The notes under the pieces: model-generated
The model's input: only the letters and a program-made list of their open reading frames with translations
Database searches by the model: none
What the model was told of the DNA's origin: nothing
In this document: positions 1-9,014 of the stretch, piece after piece
Layout of the letters: every line of letters starts with the position of its first letter
Position numbering within the stretch: the first letter of the stretch is position 1
From: Neomegalonema sp.
GTDB lineage: Bacteria; Pseudomonadota; Alphaproteobacteria; Rhodobacterales; Rhodobacteraceae
DNA length: 58,318 nucleotides
NCBI RefSeq assembly: GCF_028688855.1
Contig: NZ_JAQTXI010000021.1
Coordinates: forward strand, 1-58,318
Reading direction: 5' to 3'
Translations under genes and position numbers: made by a program

Positions 1-402
1 CTGGGCGGCGGGCGATTCTTCGCTCTCTTCAGAGATCGCGGCGGGCTCCTGAGGGAAGCGCGCCGCCAGAGCCAGAGCCGAAGGCAGGTCGATGAAGCGG
101 ACCGGGACGCCGCGCTTCAGCGCCCAGAGCGCCGCCTGATATTCCGGCGAGAAGGTCGCGAAGGGCCAGAAGGCCGCCTGAGCCGGATCCGCCTCGTCAT
201 AGGCGAGCAGAGCCACCGGCGGAACCATCTCGGGCCGCGCCAGCATGGGCAGCAGCGGCGAGAGATCCGCAGGCCCCTCGATCAGCACCTCGACGGGCTG
301 AAGCTCCTCCAGCGCGCGCAGCAGATCCCGCGCGCAGCCCGGCCCGTGATGGCGCACGCCGAAGACATGCGCGCCGCCCGATGGTTTGGACCCCTCCGCC
401 AT
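1..402 (-). CDS. DUF5682 family protein, N-terminal part (cut by window edge)
   Basis: The first 134 codons read from an ATG at 402 and remain open at the window edge. The N-terminus carries HVFGVRHHGPGCARDL and then VEVLIEGPADLSPLL, which I recognise as the start of the DUF5682 family. These proteins sit next to MoxR ATPases and, further downstream, usually a VWA protein. It begins 4 bp after the MoxR stop, so it is probably the fourth gene of one operon. No biochemical function is known to me. The C-terminal bulk of the protein lies outside the window. Confidence 0.8.
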   Translation of the reverse strand, partial: MAEGSKPSGGAHVFGVRHHGPGCARDLLRALEELQPVEVLIEGPADLSPLLPMLARPEMVPPVALLAYDEADPAQAAFWPFATFSPEYQAALWALKRGVPVRFIDLPSALALAARFPQEPAAISEESEESPAAQ

Positions 403-406
403 GGCG

Positions 407-1483
407 TCAGGCCAGCCGCGAGAGGGCTTTGTAATAGGCGGAATCCGCAGGGCGCTTGCGGAGGACCGTCTCCAGATATTCCGAGAGGACGATCTTGTCC
501 TGAAGCGGATCCTTGACGATGGCGCCGATCAGATTGGCCCCGAGGCTCTCGGCGTCGAGCTTGCCGTCGTTGAAATAGGCCGCCTGAGCCAGACCGCCCA
601 CCACCACGCCGATGGCCTCCGCCGTGGAGAGCGAGCCCGAAGGCGTCTTGAGGGTGGTCTTGCCGTCGGCGCTGCGTCCGTTGCGCAGTTCGCGGAAGAT
701 GCCCACCACGCGCGCCACTTCTTCGGCGACGTTCTTCGGCGCGGGCAGCTCCAGCGAGGCGGCGCTCTCGCCCACGCGCTTGACGACGATGGCGATCTCC
801 TGGTCGAGGTCGTCGGGCGGCGGCAGCACCACCACGTTGAAGCGCCGCTTCAGCGCCGAAGACATCTCGTTGACGCCCTTGTCGCGGTCGTTGGCGGTGG
901 CGATGACGTTGAAGCCTCGCGCGGCGTAGGCCGCCGTATTGAGTTCGGGAATCGGGAGGGTCTTCTCCGAGAGCACCGTGATGAGGGTGTCCTGAACCTC
1001 CGACCCCATGCGGGTCAGCTCCTCGATGCGGCAGAGCTTGCCCGCCTCCATGGCGCGCAGCAGCGGCGTGGGAGTCAGGGCCTCGCGGCTCGGGCCATGG
1101 GCCAGAAGCTGCGCGTAGTTCCAGCCGTAGCGGATCTGGTTCTCGTCGGTGCCTGCGGTGCCCTGGATCACGAGGGTGGAGTCTCCGGCGACGGCCGCCG
1201 CCAGATGCTCCGAAACCCAGGATTTCGCCGTGCCCGGCGAGCCGATCAGCAAAAGCGCGCGATCCGTGGCGAGAGTGGCCACGGCGGTTTCGATCAGCTT
1301 GCGCTCGCCGACGTATTTCGCGCCGATGACGGTTCCGTCCGCCGCTTTGCCGCCGAGCAGATAGGTCACGACGGCTTTGGGCGTCAGGCGCCATCCGGCG
1401 GGACGGGGGCCGTCGTCTTTGGCGAGGGCCGCGAGTTCGGCGGCGTAGCCCTGTTCGGCGGGCAGACGAAGAGGTTCGCTCAC
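407..1483 (-). CDS. MoxR-type AAA+ ATPase
   Basis: This 358-residue AAA+ protein has Walker A GSPGTAKS at about 81-88, a Walker-B-like strand LCRIEEL at 150-156 (the usual Asp is not obvious) and a sensor-like region VIATANDRD. The start is GTG at 1483; it overlaps the preceding stop as GTGA, giving tight translational coupling. MoxR ATPases act as chaperones for assembly or metal-centre insertion, usually with a VWA partner. Here the partners are a SWIM protein and DUF5691 upstream and DUF5682 downstream. The specific substrate cannot be read from the sequence. Confidence 0.88.
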   Translation of the reverse strand: MSEPLRLPAEQGYAAELAALAKDDGPRPAGWRLTPKAVVTYLLGGKAADGTVIGAKYVGERKLIETAVATLATDRALLLIGSPGTAKSWVSEHLAAAVAGDSTLVIQGTAGTDENQIRYGWNYAQLLAHGPSREALTPTPLLRAMEAGKLCRIEELTRMGSEVQDTLITVLSEKTLPIPELNTAAYAARGFNVIATANDRDKGVNEMSSALKRRFNVVVLPPPDDLDQEIAIVVKRVGESAASLELPAPKNVAEEVARVVGIFRELRNGRSADGKTTLKTPSGSLSTAEAIGVVVGGLAQAAYFNDGKLDAESLGANLIGAIVKDPLQDKIVLSEYLETVLRKRPADSAYYKALSRLA

Positions 1484-2934
1484 GAGTGGGCCTCCAGAAA
1501 ATCGGCGTTCAGATCGGCGTTGAGGATGAGAAGGTCGAGGCGCGGATCGGCGGGCGAAAGGCCCATCCGCGCGAAGTCGTCGAGCGCCTCGCGGGCGCCC
1601 GCCTGATCGAACAGGCCGCCCAGGATCTGCAGATGCTCGGGGAGCAGGTGGGGCGGGAGCTGAGTCAGGGGGCCCTGACCCTTGAGTTCGGCGTCGAGCA
1701 TCGCCAGGCTCTGACGCCAGAGCCTGCTTTCGCGGACCAGAGCCATCGGCGCGCGGCCGATCCAGAGGCCCAGATTGCTCAGATGCTCGTCGAAGGAGAG
1801 TTGTCCGCGCTGAAACAGGATCGGCAGAAGCTCGAATTGTTCGGCTTCCGTGAGGCGCTCCATCATTTCGGGGACCAGATGAGTGGAGGTCTGACGCTGA
1901 TCCATGCCGAAGATCTCCGCGAGAAAGGCCTGGATCTCTTCGGGGCGGCCCTGCTCCAGCAGCAGCGGGCGAAAGAACGGGCTATAGAGATGGTCGTCAT
2001 GGGGCCAGGCCTTGACGAACTCCAGCCGCGAGCCGCCCGCTCTGGCGGCCAGCGCGTCCAGACCCGCGGCGTCGATCAGCGCGATGAAGCGCTCCCGGGC
2101 GGCTTCGTCGCGCTTCTTCTTGAAGGAGAGCTTCAATTCGCGCTTGATGATCCCCTTGCGCTCGGTCTTGATGAATTCCTCGAAGAGCTGAGCGGCGGCG
2201 GCCTCCGGCGTCGCTTCGGCGCGCATGTCGAGACGCGCCAGAAGGGCCGTCGCCAGCTGCTTGACGTTGGGCGCGCGGTCTTTGGCCTGGATTCCGGTCA
2301 GGAAGGCGCGATCCGCTTCGGAAAGCCCCTGACGCAGGATATCCACGAGATCCAGCCGGTCTTCGGCCTTGAGCGTGGAGAATTTCGCCTCCAGCAGGGC
2401 GAGGGCGGCGGCGGATTTCGCCCGACGCAGATCGGCGAAGGCGGTCCGGCGGCCCGCGCGGGTCCAGTCCTCCCAGTTGGCGGCGCCCAGAGCCTCTTCG
2501 GGAGGAGGCGCATGGCCCGCCGCCCAGTCGCGCCAGGGGGCGTAGACGGCGGGGATCTCGTCGTCGTTGGGGCCGGGCGTCCAGTCGAGCGGATGGGCGA
2601 CGCGGCCGCGCGTCGCCAGAAAGCGCAGGAGCTGATGGCGGTCGCCGCCATAGCTGGCGCCCTTCAGCAGCCGCCGGAAGCGCAGACGATGCGTCTCCGC
2701 GAGGAAGGGCAGGCTCAGGGCGGGCAGGGGGCGGCCCTCGGTCAGGGGGCCGGAGGGCAGGGGCCGATATCCGACCTCCAGCGCATGGCCCGCCAGAGCC
2801 AGCAGCCGCAATTCGGCCTCGACGCCGCCCGGCGCGAGGGCCTCGGCCCAACGGGCGGGCGCCGAGCCCAGAGCAGGCCCCGAGGCCCAGGCGCTCATCA
2901 GTTCGCCGAGGGCGAAATCCGGTTGGCCGCTCAC
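1480..2934 (-). CDS. DUF5691 family protein
   Basis: This 484-residue soluble protein has no signal peptide and is rich in Leu/Ala/Glu helices. It matches in position and character the DUF5691 protein that accompanies SWIM and MoxR genes. The chosen GTG start at 2934 overlaps the TGA of the SWIM gene as GTGA; a much longer open frame upstream is only the antisense shadow of the SWIM gene. Its own TGA overlaps the GTG of moxR in the same way. The helical-repeat appearance would suit a scaffold or adaptor, but that is inference and the function is unknown. Confidence 0.8.
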   Translation of the reverse strand: MSGQPDFALGELMSAWASGPALGSAPARWAEALAPGGVEAELRLLALAGHALEVGYRPLPSGPLTEGRPLPALSLPFLAETHRLRFRRLLKGASYGGDRHQLLRFLATRGRVAHPLDWTPGPNDDEIPAVYAPWRDWAAGHAPPPEEALGAANWEDWTRAGRRTAFADLRRAKSAAALALLEAKFSTLKAEDRLDLVDILRQGLSEADRAFLTGIQAKDRAPNVKQLATALLARLDMRAEATPEAAAAQLFEEFIKTERKGIIKRELKLSFKKKRDEAARERFIALIDAAGLDALAARAGGSRLEFVKAWPHDDHLYSPFFRPLLLEQGRPEEIQAFLAEIFGMDQRQTSTHLVPEMMERLTEAEQFELLPILFQRGQLSFDEHLSNLGLWIGRAPMALVRESRLWRQSLAMLDAELKGQGPLTQLPPHLLPEHLQILGGLFDQAGAREALDDFARMGLSPADPRLDLLILNADLNADFLEAHS

Positions 2935-4355
2935 GACGCCTTCTCCCCTTGCGGCGCGGCCCATTCGGGCGCGGCGGCCAGCATCTCCAGCCGCGCCCCG
3001 GTCCAGAGTCCGGCGGCGGAGGCCAGGCGCAGGCCCATGAGCGGCTTCTCCGGCGGCTCGTTCAGAGGCAGGGCCGCGCCGCCCTGTTCGGCCTTCCACC
3101 AGGCGCGTCCGCGCGCGTCGGAGACGTAGCGTCCCGGCCCGAGCAGCAACGGCGATTCCAGCGTCCAGGGCGCCGCGAGCAGACGCTCCGTCGCCTGGGT
3201 CAGGGGATCGGCGGGGGCCTCGGGCCATGAGGCGGGCGGCGTCTCGCCCGGATCGCGCCGCGAGATCACGGCGGCGCGCAGAGGTCGACGGGCCGGATAG
3301 AACAGCATCTCGCCCTGGAAGCGGTCTCCGGGAGAGAAGGGCGCGCTGCGGCGTCCTGCGGCGGCGGGAAACACGTCCTGGAGCGCCGCGAAGCGCAAGG
3401 CCGGATCCGCGGCGGTGAGGTTCAGGAACCACGAGGTTTGCGCGATCAGGCCATCCTTGCGGGTGCGGATCGTCACGGCCAGAGCCTCCCAGATCCCGGA
3501 GGAGCGGGGCGTTTCGGCGGAGTCCGTCAGGGCGTCGCGATCCTCGGCCTGGACCATCTCGCGGCGCAGTTCGGGGTCTTCCGGCGCGGCCTTCCAGGCC
3601 CGCGCGAGCAGCAGGAGCTTGCCCAGCTCCTTGACGGCCTCCTCCATGCGCTCCTCGGTCGGCAGGGCCATGAGCCGGGCGGGCGCCTCGTCGATGCGGC
3701 TGGAGAGGGCGGAGGCCTTGGCGTCGCGCATGCGGGCCGCGATCAGGCGGCAACGGCCTTGCGGATCTTCAAGGAACAGGTTCAGTCCGCCCCGGATCTG
3801 GTCGTGGATCCAGCCTTCCAGCTCGGCGCAGGCGCCTTCCAGCGCGAGGCGGTTGCTCTCGGCGAGTCTGGCGGCGCGTCTGGCGGCGGCCTCGGCTCTG
3901 GCGAGGGCCTTGGGGTCGTTCGGATCGAGTTCAGGCTCGGGAGCTTCGGCCTCCGCAAGCGCGACAGGCGCCGCAGGGCTCGCCGCAGGTTGGGGCGCTG
4001 CGGCGGGGGCTCCGCCCGAACCCTTGCGGCGACGCCCGACCCAATCGGACACCCAGTCGGGCGGCTCGGCTTCGGCGAAGCCGGAATCTCCGGCCGCCTT
4101 CATGAGCATCAGCGCGATGGAGTGCTTGCAGGGGAATTTCCGCGAAGGGCAAGTGCATTTCGCGCCGAGATCGCTCGTGTCGGCGATGACGCGATAGGGG
4201 TTCGCGCCCGAGCCCTGACATTCGCCCCAGATCAGCCCCGTGGCGGCGTTCGAGGCGCGGAGCGGCCATTTGGCGGGCTTCACCAGTCCTTGCCCGGCCT
4301 TGAAGGAGGCGGCGTCCGGCGCCGCCGACTGGATCGCTTGAGCGTCAAAGGCCAT
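2931..4355 (-). CDS. SWIM zinc-finger protein
   Basis: This 474-residue protein has a SWIM zinc-binding motif CxCx6CxH at residues 67-78 (C67, C69, C76, H78). A Pro/Ala-rich linker follows at about 115-145, then a long alpha/beta region of unknown fold. SWIM domains bind zinc and are thought to mediate nucleic-acid or protein contacts. It is the first gene of the SWIM-DUF5691-MoxR-DUF5682 operon and is joined to the next gene by a 4-bp GTGA overlap. The DNA upstream (4356-4523) would hold the operon promoter; no clear -35/-10 pair was identified. Confidence 0.85.
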   Translation of the reverse strand: MAFDAQAIQSAAPDAASFKAGQGLVKPAKWPLRASNAATGLIWGECQGSGANPYRVIADTSDLGAKCTCPSRKFPCKHSIALMLMKAAGDSGFAEAEPPDWVSDWVGRRRKGSGGAPAAAPQPAASPAAPVALAEAEAPEPELDPNDPKALARAEAAARRAARLAESNRLALEGACAELEGWIHDQIRGGLNLFLEDPQGRCRLIAARMRDAKASALSSRIDEAPARLMALPTEERMEEAVKELGKLLLLARAWKAAPEDPELRREMVQAEDRDALTDSAETPRSSGIWEALAVTIRTRKDGLIAQTSWFLNLTAADPALRFAALQDVFPAAAGRRSAPFSPGDRFQGEMLFYPARRPLRAAVISRRDPGETPPASWPEAPADPLTQATERLLAAPWTLESPLLLGPGRYVSDARGRAWWKAEQGGAALPLNEPPEKPLMGLRLASAAGLWTGARLEMLAAAPEWAAPQGEKAS

Positions 4356-4523
4356 GCTCGCCCTCTTGCTGCGCAGAGACGGGCGAAGAGTCCCGCAATC
4401 GGACGCTTTTGTCCAGAGGAGATTTGTGACCGATGTTCATCAATTCTTGACGTTTCTTCATGAAGCCTGAATCCGGCTTCAAGGCCCGCGATCTCCCGGG
4501 ATGGGGGCGGATCCGGGACGAAG

Positions 4524-4554
4524 GCGGCGGCCCCGGAAACCATGAGGCCGCCGC
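4524..4554 (-). terminator. hairpin downstream of ggt
   Basis: A perfect 9-bp stem GCGGCGGCC / GGCCGCCGC encloses a 13-nt loop, 15 bp past the ggt stop codon. The U-run is weak, so the hairpin may act with Rho or as an mRNA 3' stabiliser. Confidence 0.5.
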
Positions 4555-4569
4555 GCGGATCGTCAGGCG

Positions 4570-6351
4570 TCAGTAGCCGCGGGCGGCTCCGGCCGAGGCG
4601 CGGCTGTCGATGGCGCCGAAATATCCGGTCCCGTCGCCCGCTTCGATCTCCGCCAGATTCCGCCCTCCGACGAGGACGCCCGCCGCCTCGCCCCAGATGG
4701 GCCAATCGGCGTCCTCGCGCACGTCGTAGCCCATGCCGACCAGGATGCGCCGCGTGTCGGGCGAAAGGGCGTAGGGCTCCATGAAGACGCGGTCCGGCAG
4801 CCATTGATGATGGATGCGCGGCGCGTCGACGGCCTCCTGGATGTTCATCCCGAACTCGACCACGTTCAGGATGGCTTGCAGCGTGATGGTGATGATCCGC
4901 GAGCCGCCGGGACTGCCGATCACCATGAAGAGCTTGCCGTCCTTCGAGACGATGGTGGGGCTCATCGAGGAGAGCGGCGATTTCCCCGGCTCCACGGCGT
5001 TGGCCTCGCCCTGGACCAGGCCGTAGAGGTTCGGCACCCCCGGCTTGACGGTGAAGTCGTCCATTTCATTGTTCATGAGGATTCCGGTCCCCGGCGCCAC
5101 CACGCCCGCCCCGAAGGAGCCGTTGAGCGTATAGGTGACGGCCACAGCGTTTCCGGCCTCGTCGACGATGGAGTAATGGGTGGTCTCGGGGCTTTCGGCG
5201 GGGACGGCCGCGAAATCGGGCGGCGTCAGATCGCTGGAGACTCCGGCGCGGTAGGGGTCGATGCGGCCCCGGATCTCGGCGGCGTAGCCCTTGTCGAGCA
5301 TGCGCTCCAGGGGGTTCTTGACGAAATCCGGATCGCCGAGGCTGGCGTTGCGGTCCACGAAGGCGTGACGCATGGCCTCGACCATCAGCCGCGTGGTCTC
5401 GGCGGAGCCCTGGCCGAAATAGGAGAGCGGATAGCCCTCCAGAACGTTGAGGATCTCGCAGATGATCACCCCGCCCGAGGAAGGCGGCGGAGAGGACAGG
5501 ATTTCATAGCCGCGATAATCGCAGCGCACCGGCTCCAGCTCGCGGACGGCGTAGCGTTCGAAATCCTCCTTGGTGAGGATGCCGCCGCCCGCCTCGCTGC
5601 CCGCCACGATCTTCTCGGCGATGGGGCCCTTGTAGAAGGCTTCGGCGCCGCCCTCGGAGATGGCCTGCAGCGTGTCGGCGAGATCGGTCTGCACCAGCTT
5701 GTCGCCGGGGGCGAAGGGCTCGCCGCCCGCGCGGAAGAAGATCGCCCTGGCCGCCGGATCGCGCTGGAGATAGGAATCCACCTCCTCGATCATCGCCAGA
5801 TCCGCCCCGTTCAGCGTGAAGCCCTCGCGGGCCAGGCGCACCGCCGGAGCGAGCAGCGCCTCGCGGCTGAGGGAGCCGTATTTCGCGCGGGCCTCCTCCA
5901 GGCCCATGACCGAACCGGGCGTTCCGGCGGCGAGCCAGCCTTCGGTGCTGCGGCCCGGCGCGGGTTCTCCGGTTGCGTCGAGATACATGTCCTTCGTGGA
6001 GGCGAAGGGCGCGCGTTCGCGGAAGTCGAGGAAGGTGGAGGTTCCGTCGGCGAGGCGGATGGTCATGAAGCCGCCGCCCCCGAGATTCCCCGCCGTCGGA
6101 TAGACCACCGCCAGGGCGTAGCCCACGGCCACGGCGGCGTCGACGGCGTTGCCCCCCGCCTTGAGGACGTCCACGCCGACGTCCGATGCGAGATGATGGG
6201 CCGTGACCACCATGCCCTTGCGGCCCTCGACGGGCGCGGGCGATGCGGCGAAGGCGGATCCTGAACTGAAGGACAGGGCGAGAAGCGCGGCGAGGGCCGC
6301 GCCGGAGCCTCGGAGCCGACGAAGCTCCGCAGAAGGCGGATCGTGAAGCAT
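4570..6351 (-). CDS. ggt: gamma-glutamyltransferase, periplasmic
   Basis: This 593-residue precursor has a signal-type hydrophobic segment at about 18-36 that ends in an Ala-rich cleavage region. The large subunit precedes the autocleavage Thr in the TTHYS motif at about residue 390. The small subunit then carries the conserved GSFGAGVV and PLSSMSPT segments, which bind substrate and form the oxyanion hole. The enzyme hydrolyses or transfers the gamma-glutamyl group of glutathione in the periplasm. A GGGGAG ribosome-binding site lies ahead of the ATG at 6351. It appears to be a single-gene unit, with a hairpin just after its stop. Confidence 0.95.
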   Translation of the reverse strand: MLHDPPSAELRRLRGSGAALAALLALSFSSGSAFAASPAPVEGRKGMVVTAHHLASDVGVDVLKAGGNAVDAAVAVGYALAVVYPTAGNLGGGGFMTIRLADGTSTFLDFRERAPFASTKDMYLDATGEPAPGRSTEGWLAAGTPGSVMGLEEARAKYGSLSREALLAPAVRLAREGFTLNGADLAMIEEVDSYLQRDPAARAIFFRAGGEPFAPGDKLVQTDLADTLQAISEGGAEAFYKGPIAEKIVAGSEAGGGILTKEDFERYAVRELEPVRCDYRGYEILSSPPPSSGGVIICEILNVLEGYPLSYFGQGSAETTRLMVEAMRHAFVDRNASLGDPDFVKNPLERMLDKGYAAEIRGRIDPYRAGVSSDLTPPDFAAVPAESPETTHYSIVDEAGNAVAVTYTLNGSFGAGVVAPGTGILMNNEMDDFTVKPGVPNLYGLVQGEANAVEPGKSPLSSMSPTIVSKDGKLFMVIGSPGGSRIITITLQAILNVVEFGMNIQEAVDAPRIHHQWLPDRVFMEPYALSPDTRRILVGMGYDVREDADWPIWGEAAGVLVGGRNLAEIEAGDGTGYFGAIDSRASAGAARGY

Positions 6352-6505
6352 GGCGTTTCTCCCCAGGGCGCGCCCTCGATGGAGCGCGCGTCGCTTGGCG
6401 GCGCTCCGGAGGCCTTCGGAAGGCCCCCGGGCCGCGGGGTCAGCATCGCGCGGCCTCCCGACGGGCGCAAGCGGGAAGGGGAGCCCCCCGCTTCAGCGCA
6501 GAGCC

Positions 6506-7804
6506 TCAGCGCAGGGCCTCGACGGAGGCCCGCCGATAGACGCGCCAGGCGGTCGGCAGGGCCATCAGCAGCGCGGCGCCGACGAGAATCCCCACCCCCC
6601 CGACCTCGCGCCAGCCGGGCCGGGCCACGAAGGCGATTCCCGTCGCCCGCCCGATCAGCTCCGAGGCGAGGGCCGAAAGCCCCCATCCCAGCGCCAGACC
6701 CAGAACCGCCCCCGCGACCACCATCGCCGCCACGTAAAGCCAGACGGTCAGCAGCACGAAGCCCGCCGGAGCCCCCAGAGCCCGCAACATCGCGAAGCGT
6801 CGGCGCTGGAGGTCCAGCACCGCCAGCAGGCCCGCGAGGATCGCCGCCGCCACCAGAATCTGCGCCGTCAGGATCAGGGCCGCCATGATCCGCGTCGCGC
6901 CGCCCATCACCTCGTAGAGGTCGAGCAGGGCCTCGGCGGGAAAGAAGGCCGTGGACTCCGCCGTCCGGTGGCGCGCCCTCAGGCCATAGGCCGCCGGGAC
7001 GCTCTCGGGGCGCATGACGATGGCCGGGACGCCCGGAAGATGCGCCGCGTCCCAGGGCGGACCGATCCGCGCCTCGCCCGAGGCGTGGCCGTCGCCGAGC
7101 CCGTGAGTCGCCCAGACATGCTCCACCGGGACCACCACCGCCCGATCCCAGGGCGTGCCCGTGGGGCGCATCCGGCCCACCACCGAGATCGAGCCATGGG
7201 AGTCGAAATCCTCGTGATCATGGCCGTGATCCCCGTCCTCGTGGTCATGATCGTGGTCATGATCGTGGTCGTGGTCGTCGTGATCCTCGTAGGCGTCGGC
7301 GTCGAGCCCGCCGCCGACCGAATCCGCGTCGCCGTGGCGGATCTCCAGCAGGCCGCCCGGCCCGACCTCCACCAGAGCCCCGACGACGGCCTCCTCCTGC
7401 GTCGCGAAGAGGCGTCCTTCCGCGAGCCCGCCGCTCAGATGCTCCACGAAGGCGGCGCTCGTCCCGACCACCGGAGAGCCCTCCGCCTGATCGCCGAAGG
7501 CCAGAGGCGCCGCGAAGAGCGCATCCGGATCGTTCAGGGCCCTGGCCGTCGCCTCGGGACTCAGAAGCTCCACGGCGGTGGGCCGCAGGAAGACCGTCGA
7601 GAGCAGAAGATCCGTCCGGCCGCCCGGCGCTGCCACGATCAGGTCGAACTTGTCGGCGGCCCGCGCCGAGCCCTGACGCAAGGCGCGCTCCTGCGCCCCG
7701 ACCGCCACGCCCAGCGCCACCGCCAGAGCGATCAGCCCCGTGAAGAGCAGCGCCGTGAAGGGATTGCGCGCCAGACTCGCGCGCACGACGGGAAAGGGAT
7801 TCAT
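6506..7804 (-). CDS. FtsX-like ABC permease with histidine-rich loop
   Basis: This 432-residue permease has one N-terminal membrane helix (about 15-36), a large external domain and three C-terminal helices (about 292-315, 340-365, 395-415), the FtsX/MacB topology. The external loop contains a His/Asp-rich stretch at about 168-203 with 11 histidines in 29 residues, encoded by near-tandem GATCGTGGTCAT-like repeats. This suggests binding of zinc or another transition metal. The ATG at 7804 overlaps the stop of the ATPase gene as ATGA. With the ATPase and the CPFC protein upstream it recalls the Vibrio ZrgABCDE zinc system, but substrate and direction are inference. Confidence 0.8.
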   Translation of the reverse strand: MNPFPVVRASLARNPFTALLFTGLIALAVALGVAVGAQERALRQGSARAADKFDLIVAAPGGRTDLLLSTVFLRPTAVELLSPEATARALNDPDALFAAPLAFGDQAEGSPVVGTSAAFVEHLSGGLAEGRLFATQEEAVVGALVEVGPGGLLEIRHGDADSVGGGLDADAYEDHDDHDHDHDHDHDHEDGDHGHDHEDFDSHGSISVVGRMRPTGTPWDRAVVVPVEHVWATHGLGDGHASGEARIGPPWDAAHLPGVPAIVMRPESVPAAYGLRARHRTAESTAFFPAEALLDLYEVMGGATRIMAALILTAQILVAAAILAGLLAVLDLQRRRFAMLRALGAPAGFVLLTVWLYVAAMVVAGAVLGLALGWGLSALASELIGRATGIAFVARPGWREVGGVGILVGAALLMALPTAWRVYRRASVEALR

Positions 7805-8490
7805 GAGACTTCCGCCTCCTCGCCGCGCATCAGGGTGAGCCGACGGTCCGCCAGGGCGATCAGGGCCGGATCATGGCTGGCGACGATCACCGTGCGGCCT
7901 TCCTCGTCGGCGAGGGCGCGCAGCCGCCGCGCGACCTCCGCGCCGGAGGCCGCGTCGAGGCTGGCGGTGGGCTCGTCGGCGAAGAGCGCCGCAGGCTGCG
8001 GCAGAAGCGCCCGCGCCAGAGCCACGCGCTGCTGTTCGCCGCGCGAGAGCAGGGCGGTGCGGCTGCGCTCGGGAACTCCGAGCCGCTCCAGAAGCGCGCG
8101 GGCGCGCGGGCGCTCGGACCGCGCCGAAAACCGCGAGAACCACACCGTCGAGAGCACGTTCTCCAGAGGAGAGAGCTCGGGAATGAGGTGGAAGTCCTGG
8201 AACACGAAGCCCGCGCGTTCGCGCCGCCAGCGGTCGCGCGCGGATTCGGAGAGCGGCGCGAGATCCGTCCCGTCCCAGAGCACGCGGCCTTGCGTCGGCC
8301 GGAGCAGCCCCGCCAGCAGATGCAGCAGCGTGGACTTCCCCGAGCCCGAAGGCCCGCTCAGGGCGAGCATCTCGCCCGGCTCCAGATCCAGCGCCGGAAG
8401 GGTCAGCAGAGGGTCTCCCGGCTTCAGGTCATGGCGCAGATCCTGAACCGAAAGCGCGGCGCCCGAGGCGCTCCGCAGGGCGGGGCTCAC
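7801..8490 (-). CDS. ABC transporter ATP-binding protein (LolD/MacB type)
   Basis: This 229-residue ATPase has Walker A GPSGSGKST, the Q-loop in FVFQDFHLIPEL, a signature shifted to LSRGEQQRVALARAL, Walker B ALFADEPTASLD and the switch His in IVASHDP. It pairs with the downstream FtsX-like permease. I place the start at GTG 8490, which overlaps the upstream TGA as GTGA; the longer open frame reads into the upstream gene in another frame. It powers the predicted metal-linked ABC system at the inner membrane. Confidence 0.85.
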   Translation of the reverse strand: MSPALRSASGAALSVQDLRHDLKPGDPLLTLPALDLEPGEMLALSGPSGSGKSTLLHLLAGLLRPTQGRVLWDGTDLAPLSESARDRWRRERAGFVFQDFHLIPELSPLENVLSTVWFSRFSARSERPRARALLERLGVPERSRTALLSRGEQQRVALARALLPQPAALFADEPTASLDAASGAEVARRLRALADEEGRTVIVASHDPALIALADRRLTLMRGEEAEVS

Positions 8491-8918
8491 AATTTCTCGT
8501 AGCGCGCGCCGCGCAGCCGGATGAAGCTCATGAAGCCGGTGTCCGGATCGGTCTCGAAGCCGGTCTCGAAGACGCCGGTCGCGCGGATCAGATCGGTGTA
8601 GCGGATGGGCTCCACGGGGCGGTCGGTCAGGGCCAGCACGATGTCGTCCGGCCACTGGGCTTCGGTCTCGCAGAAGGGACAGGTCGACATCGGCAGCCTG
8701 GTCAGCACGAAGAAGTCGATCTCCGGCTTGAGCGGCGGCGCCATGTAGCCGACCATCCGCACCTCGCGGCCCGCCAGAGCCTGCGCCCTTTCGGTCAGCT
8801 CGCGGCCCCGGACGTAGAGATCGCGGAATTTCAGAGCCTCGGGCGCGGCCCAGGCGGCGCGCGGCGCGACCAGAGGCGCCGCGGCGGCGGCGAGGAACAG
8901 ACGACGGTTCATCAGCAT
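8487..8918 (-). CDS. exported DUF3299-like protein with CPFC motif
   Basis: This 143-residue protein has an N-terminal RR-containing signal (MNRRLFLAAAAAPLV) that could be Tat- or Sec-type, ending near AWAAP. The mature part includes VGYMAPPLKPEIDFFVL and TCPFCE, which resemble the DUF3299 / OB-fold periplasmic proteins found next to metal ABC systems. The CxxC pair could bind metal or be redox active. A GGAGG site lies 8 bp before the ATG. It is the first gene of the three-gene unit with the ATPase and the His-rich permease. Confidence 0.6.
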   Translation of the reverse strand: MLMNRRLFLAAAAAPLVAPRAAWAAPEALKFRDLYVRGRELTERAQALAGREVRMVGYMAPPLKPEIDFFVLTRLPMSTCPFCETEAQWPDDIVLALTDRPVEPIRYTDLIRATGVFETGFETDPDTGFMSFIRLRGARYEKL

Positions 8919-8956
8919 GGCGAAAGCCTCCAGGCCCTGGGGAGTCGAAACGGAGA

Positions 8957-8984
8957 GGCCGCCGGGAGGGATCTCCCGACGGCC
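8957..8984 (-). terminator. hairpin between phoA and the ABC operon
   Basis: An 11-of-12-bp stem GGCCGcCGGGAG / CTCCCGaCGGCC with a 4-nt loop lies 30 bp after the phoA stop, on the transcript leading to the ABC genes. It likely ends phoA transcription, though the following T-run is short. Confidence 0.55.
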
Positions 8985-9014
8985 GCGTTCAGAAGACGGC
9001 GCTCACGGCGGCGC

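Noticed and set aside
4446..4460. TTGACGTTTCTTC match to the end of the MITE-like repeat
   Set aside because: Only 13 bp match and no other part of the repeat is present; likely chance.
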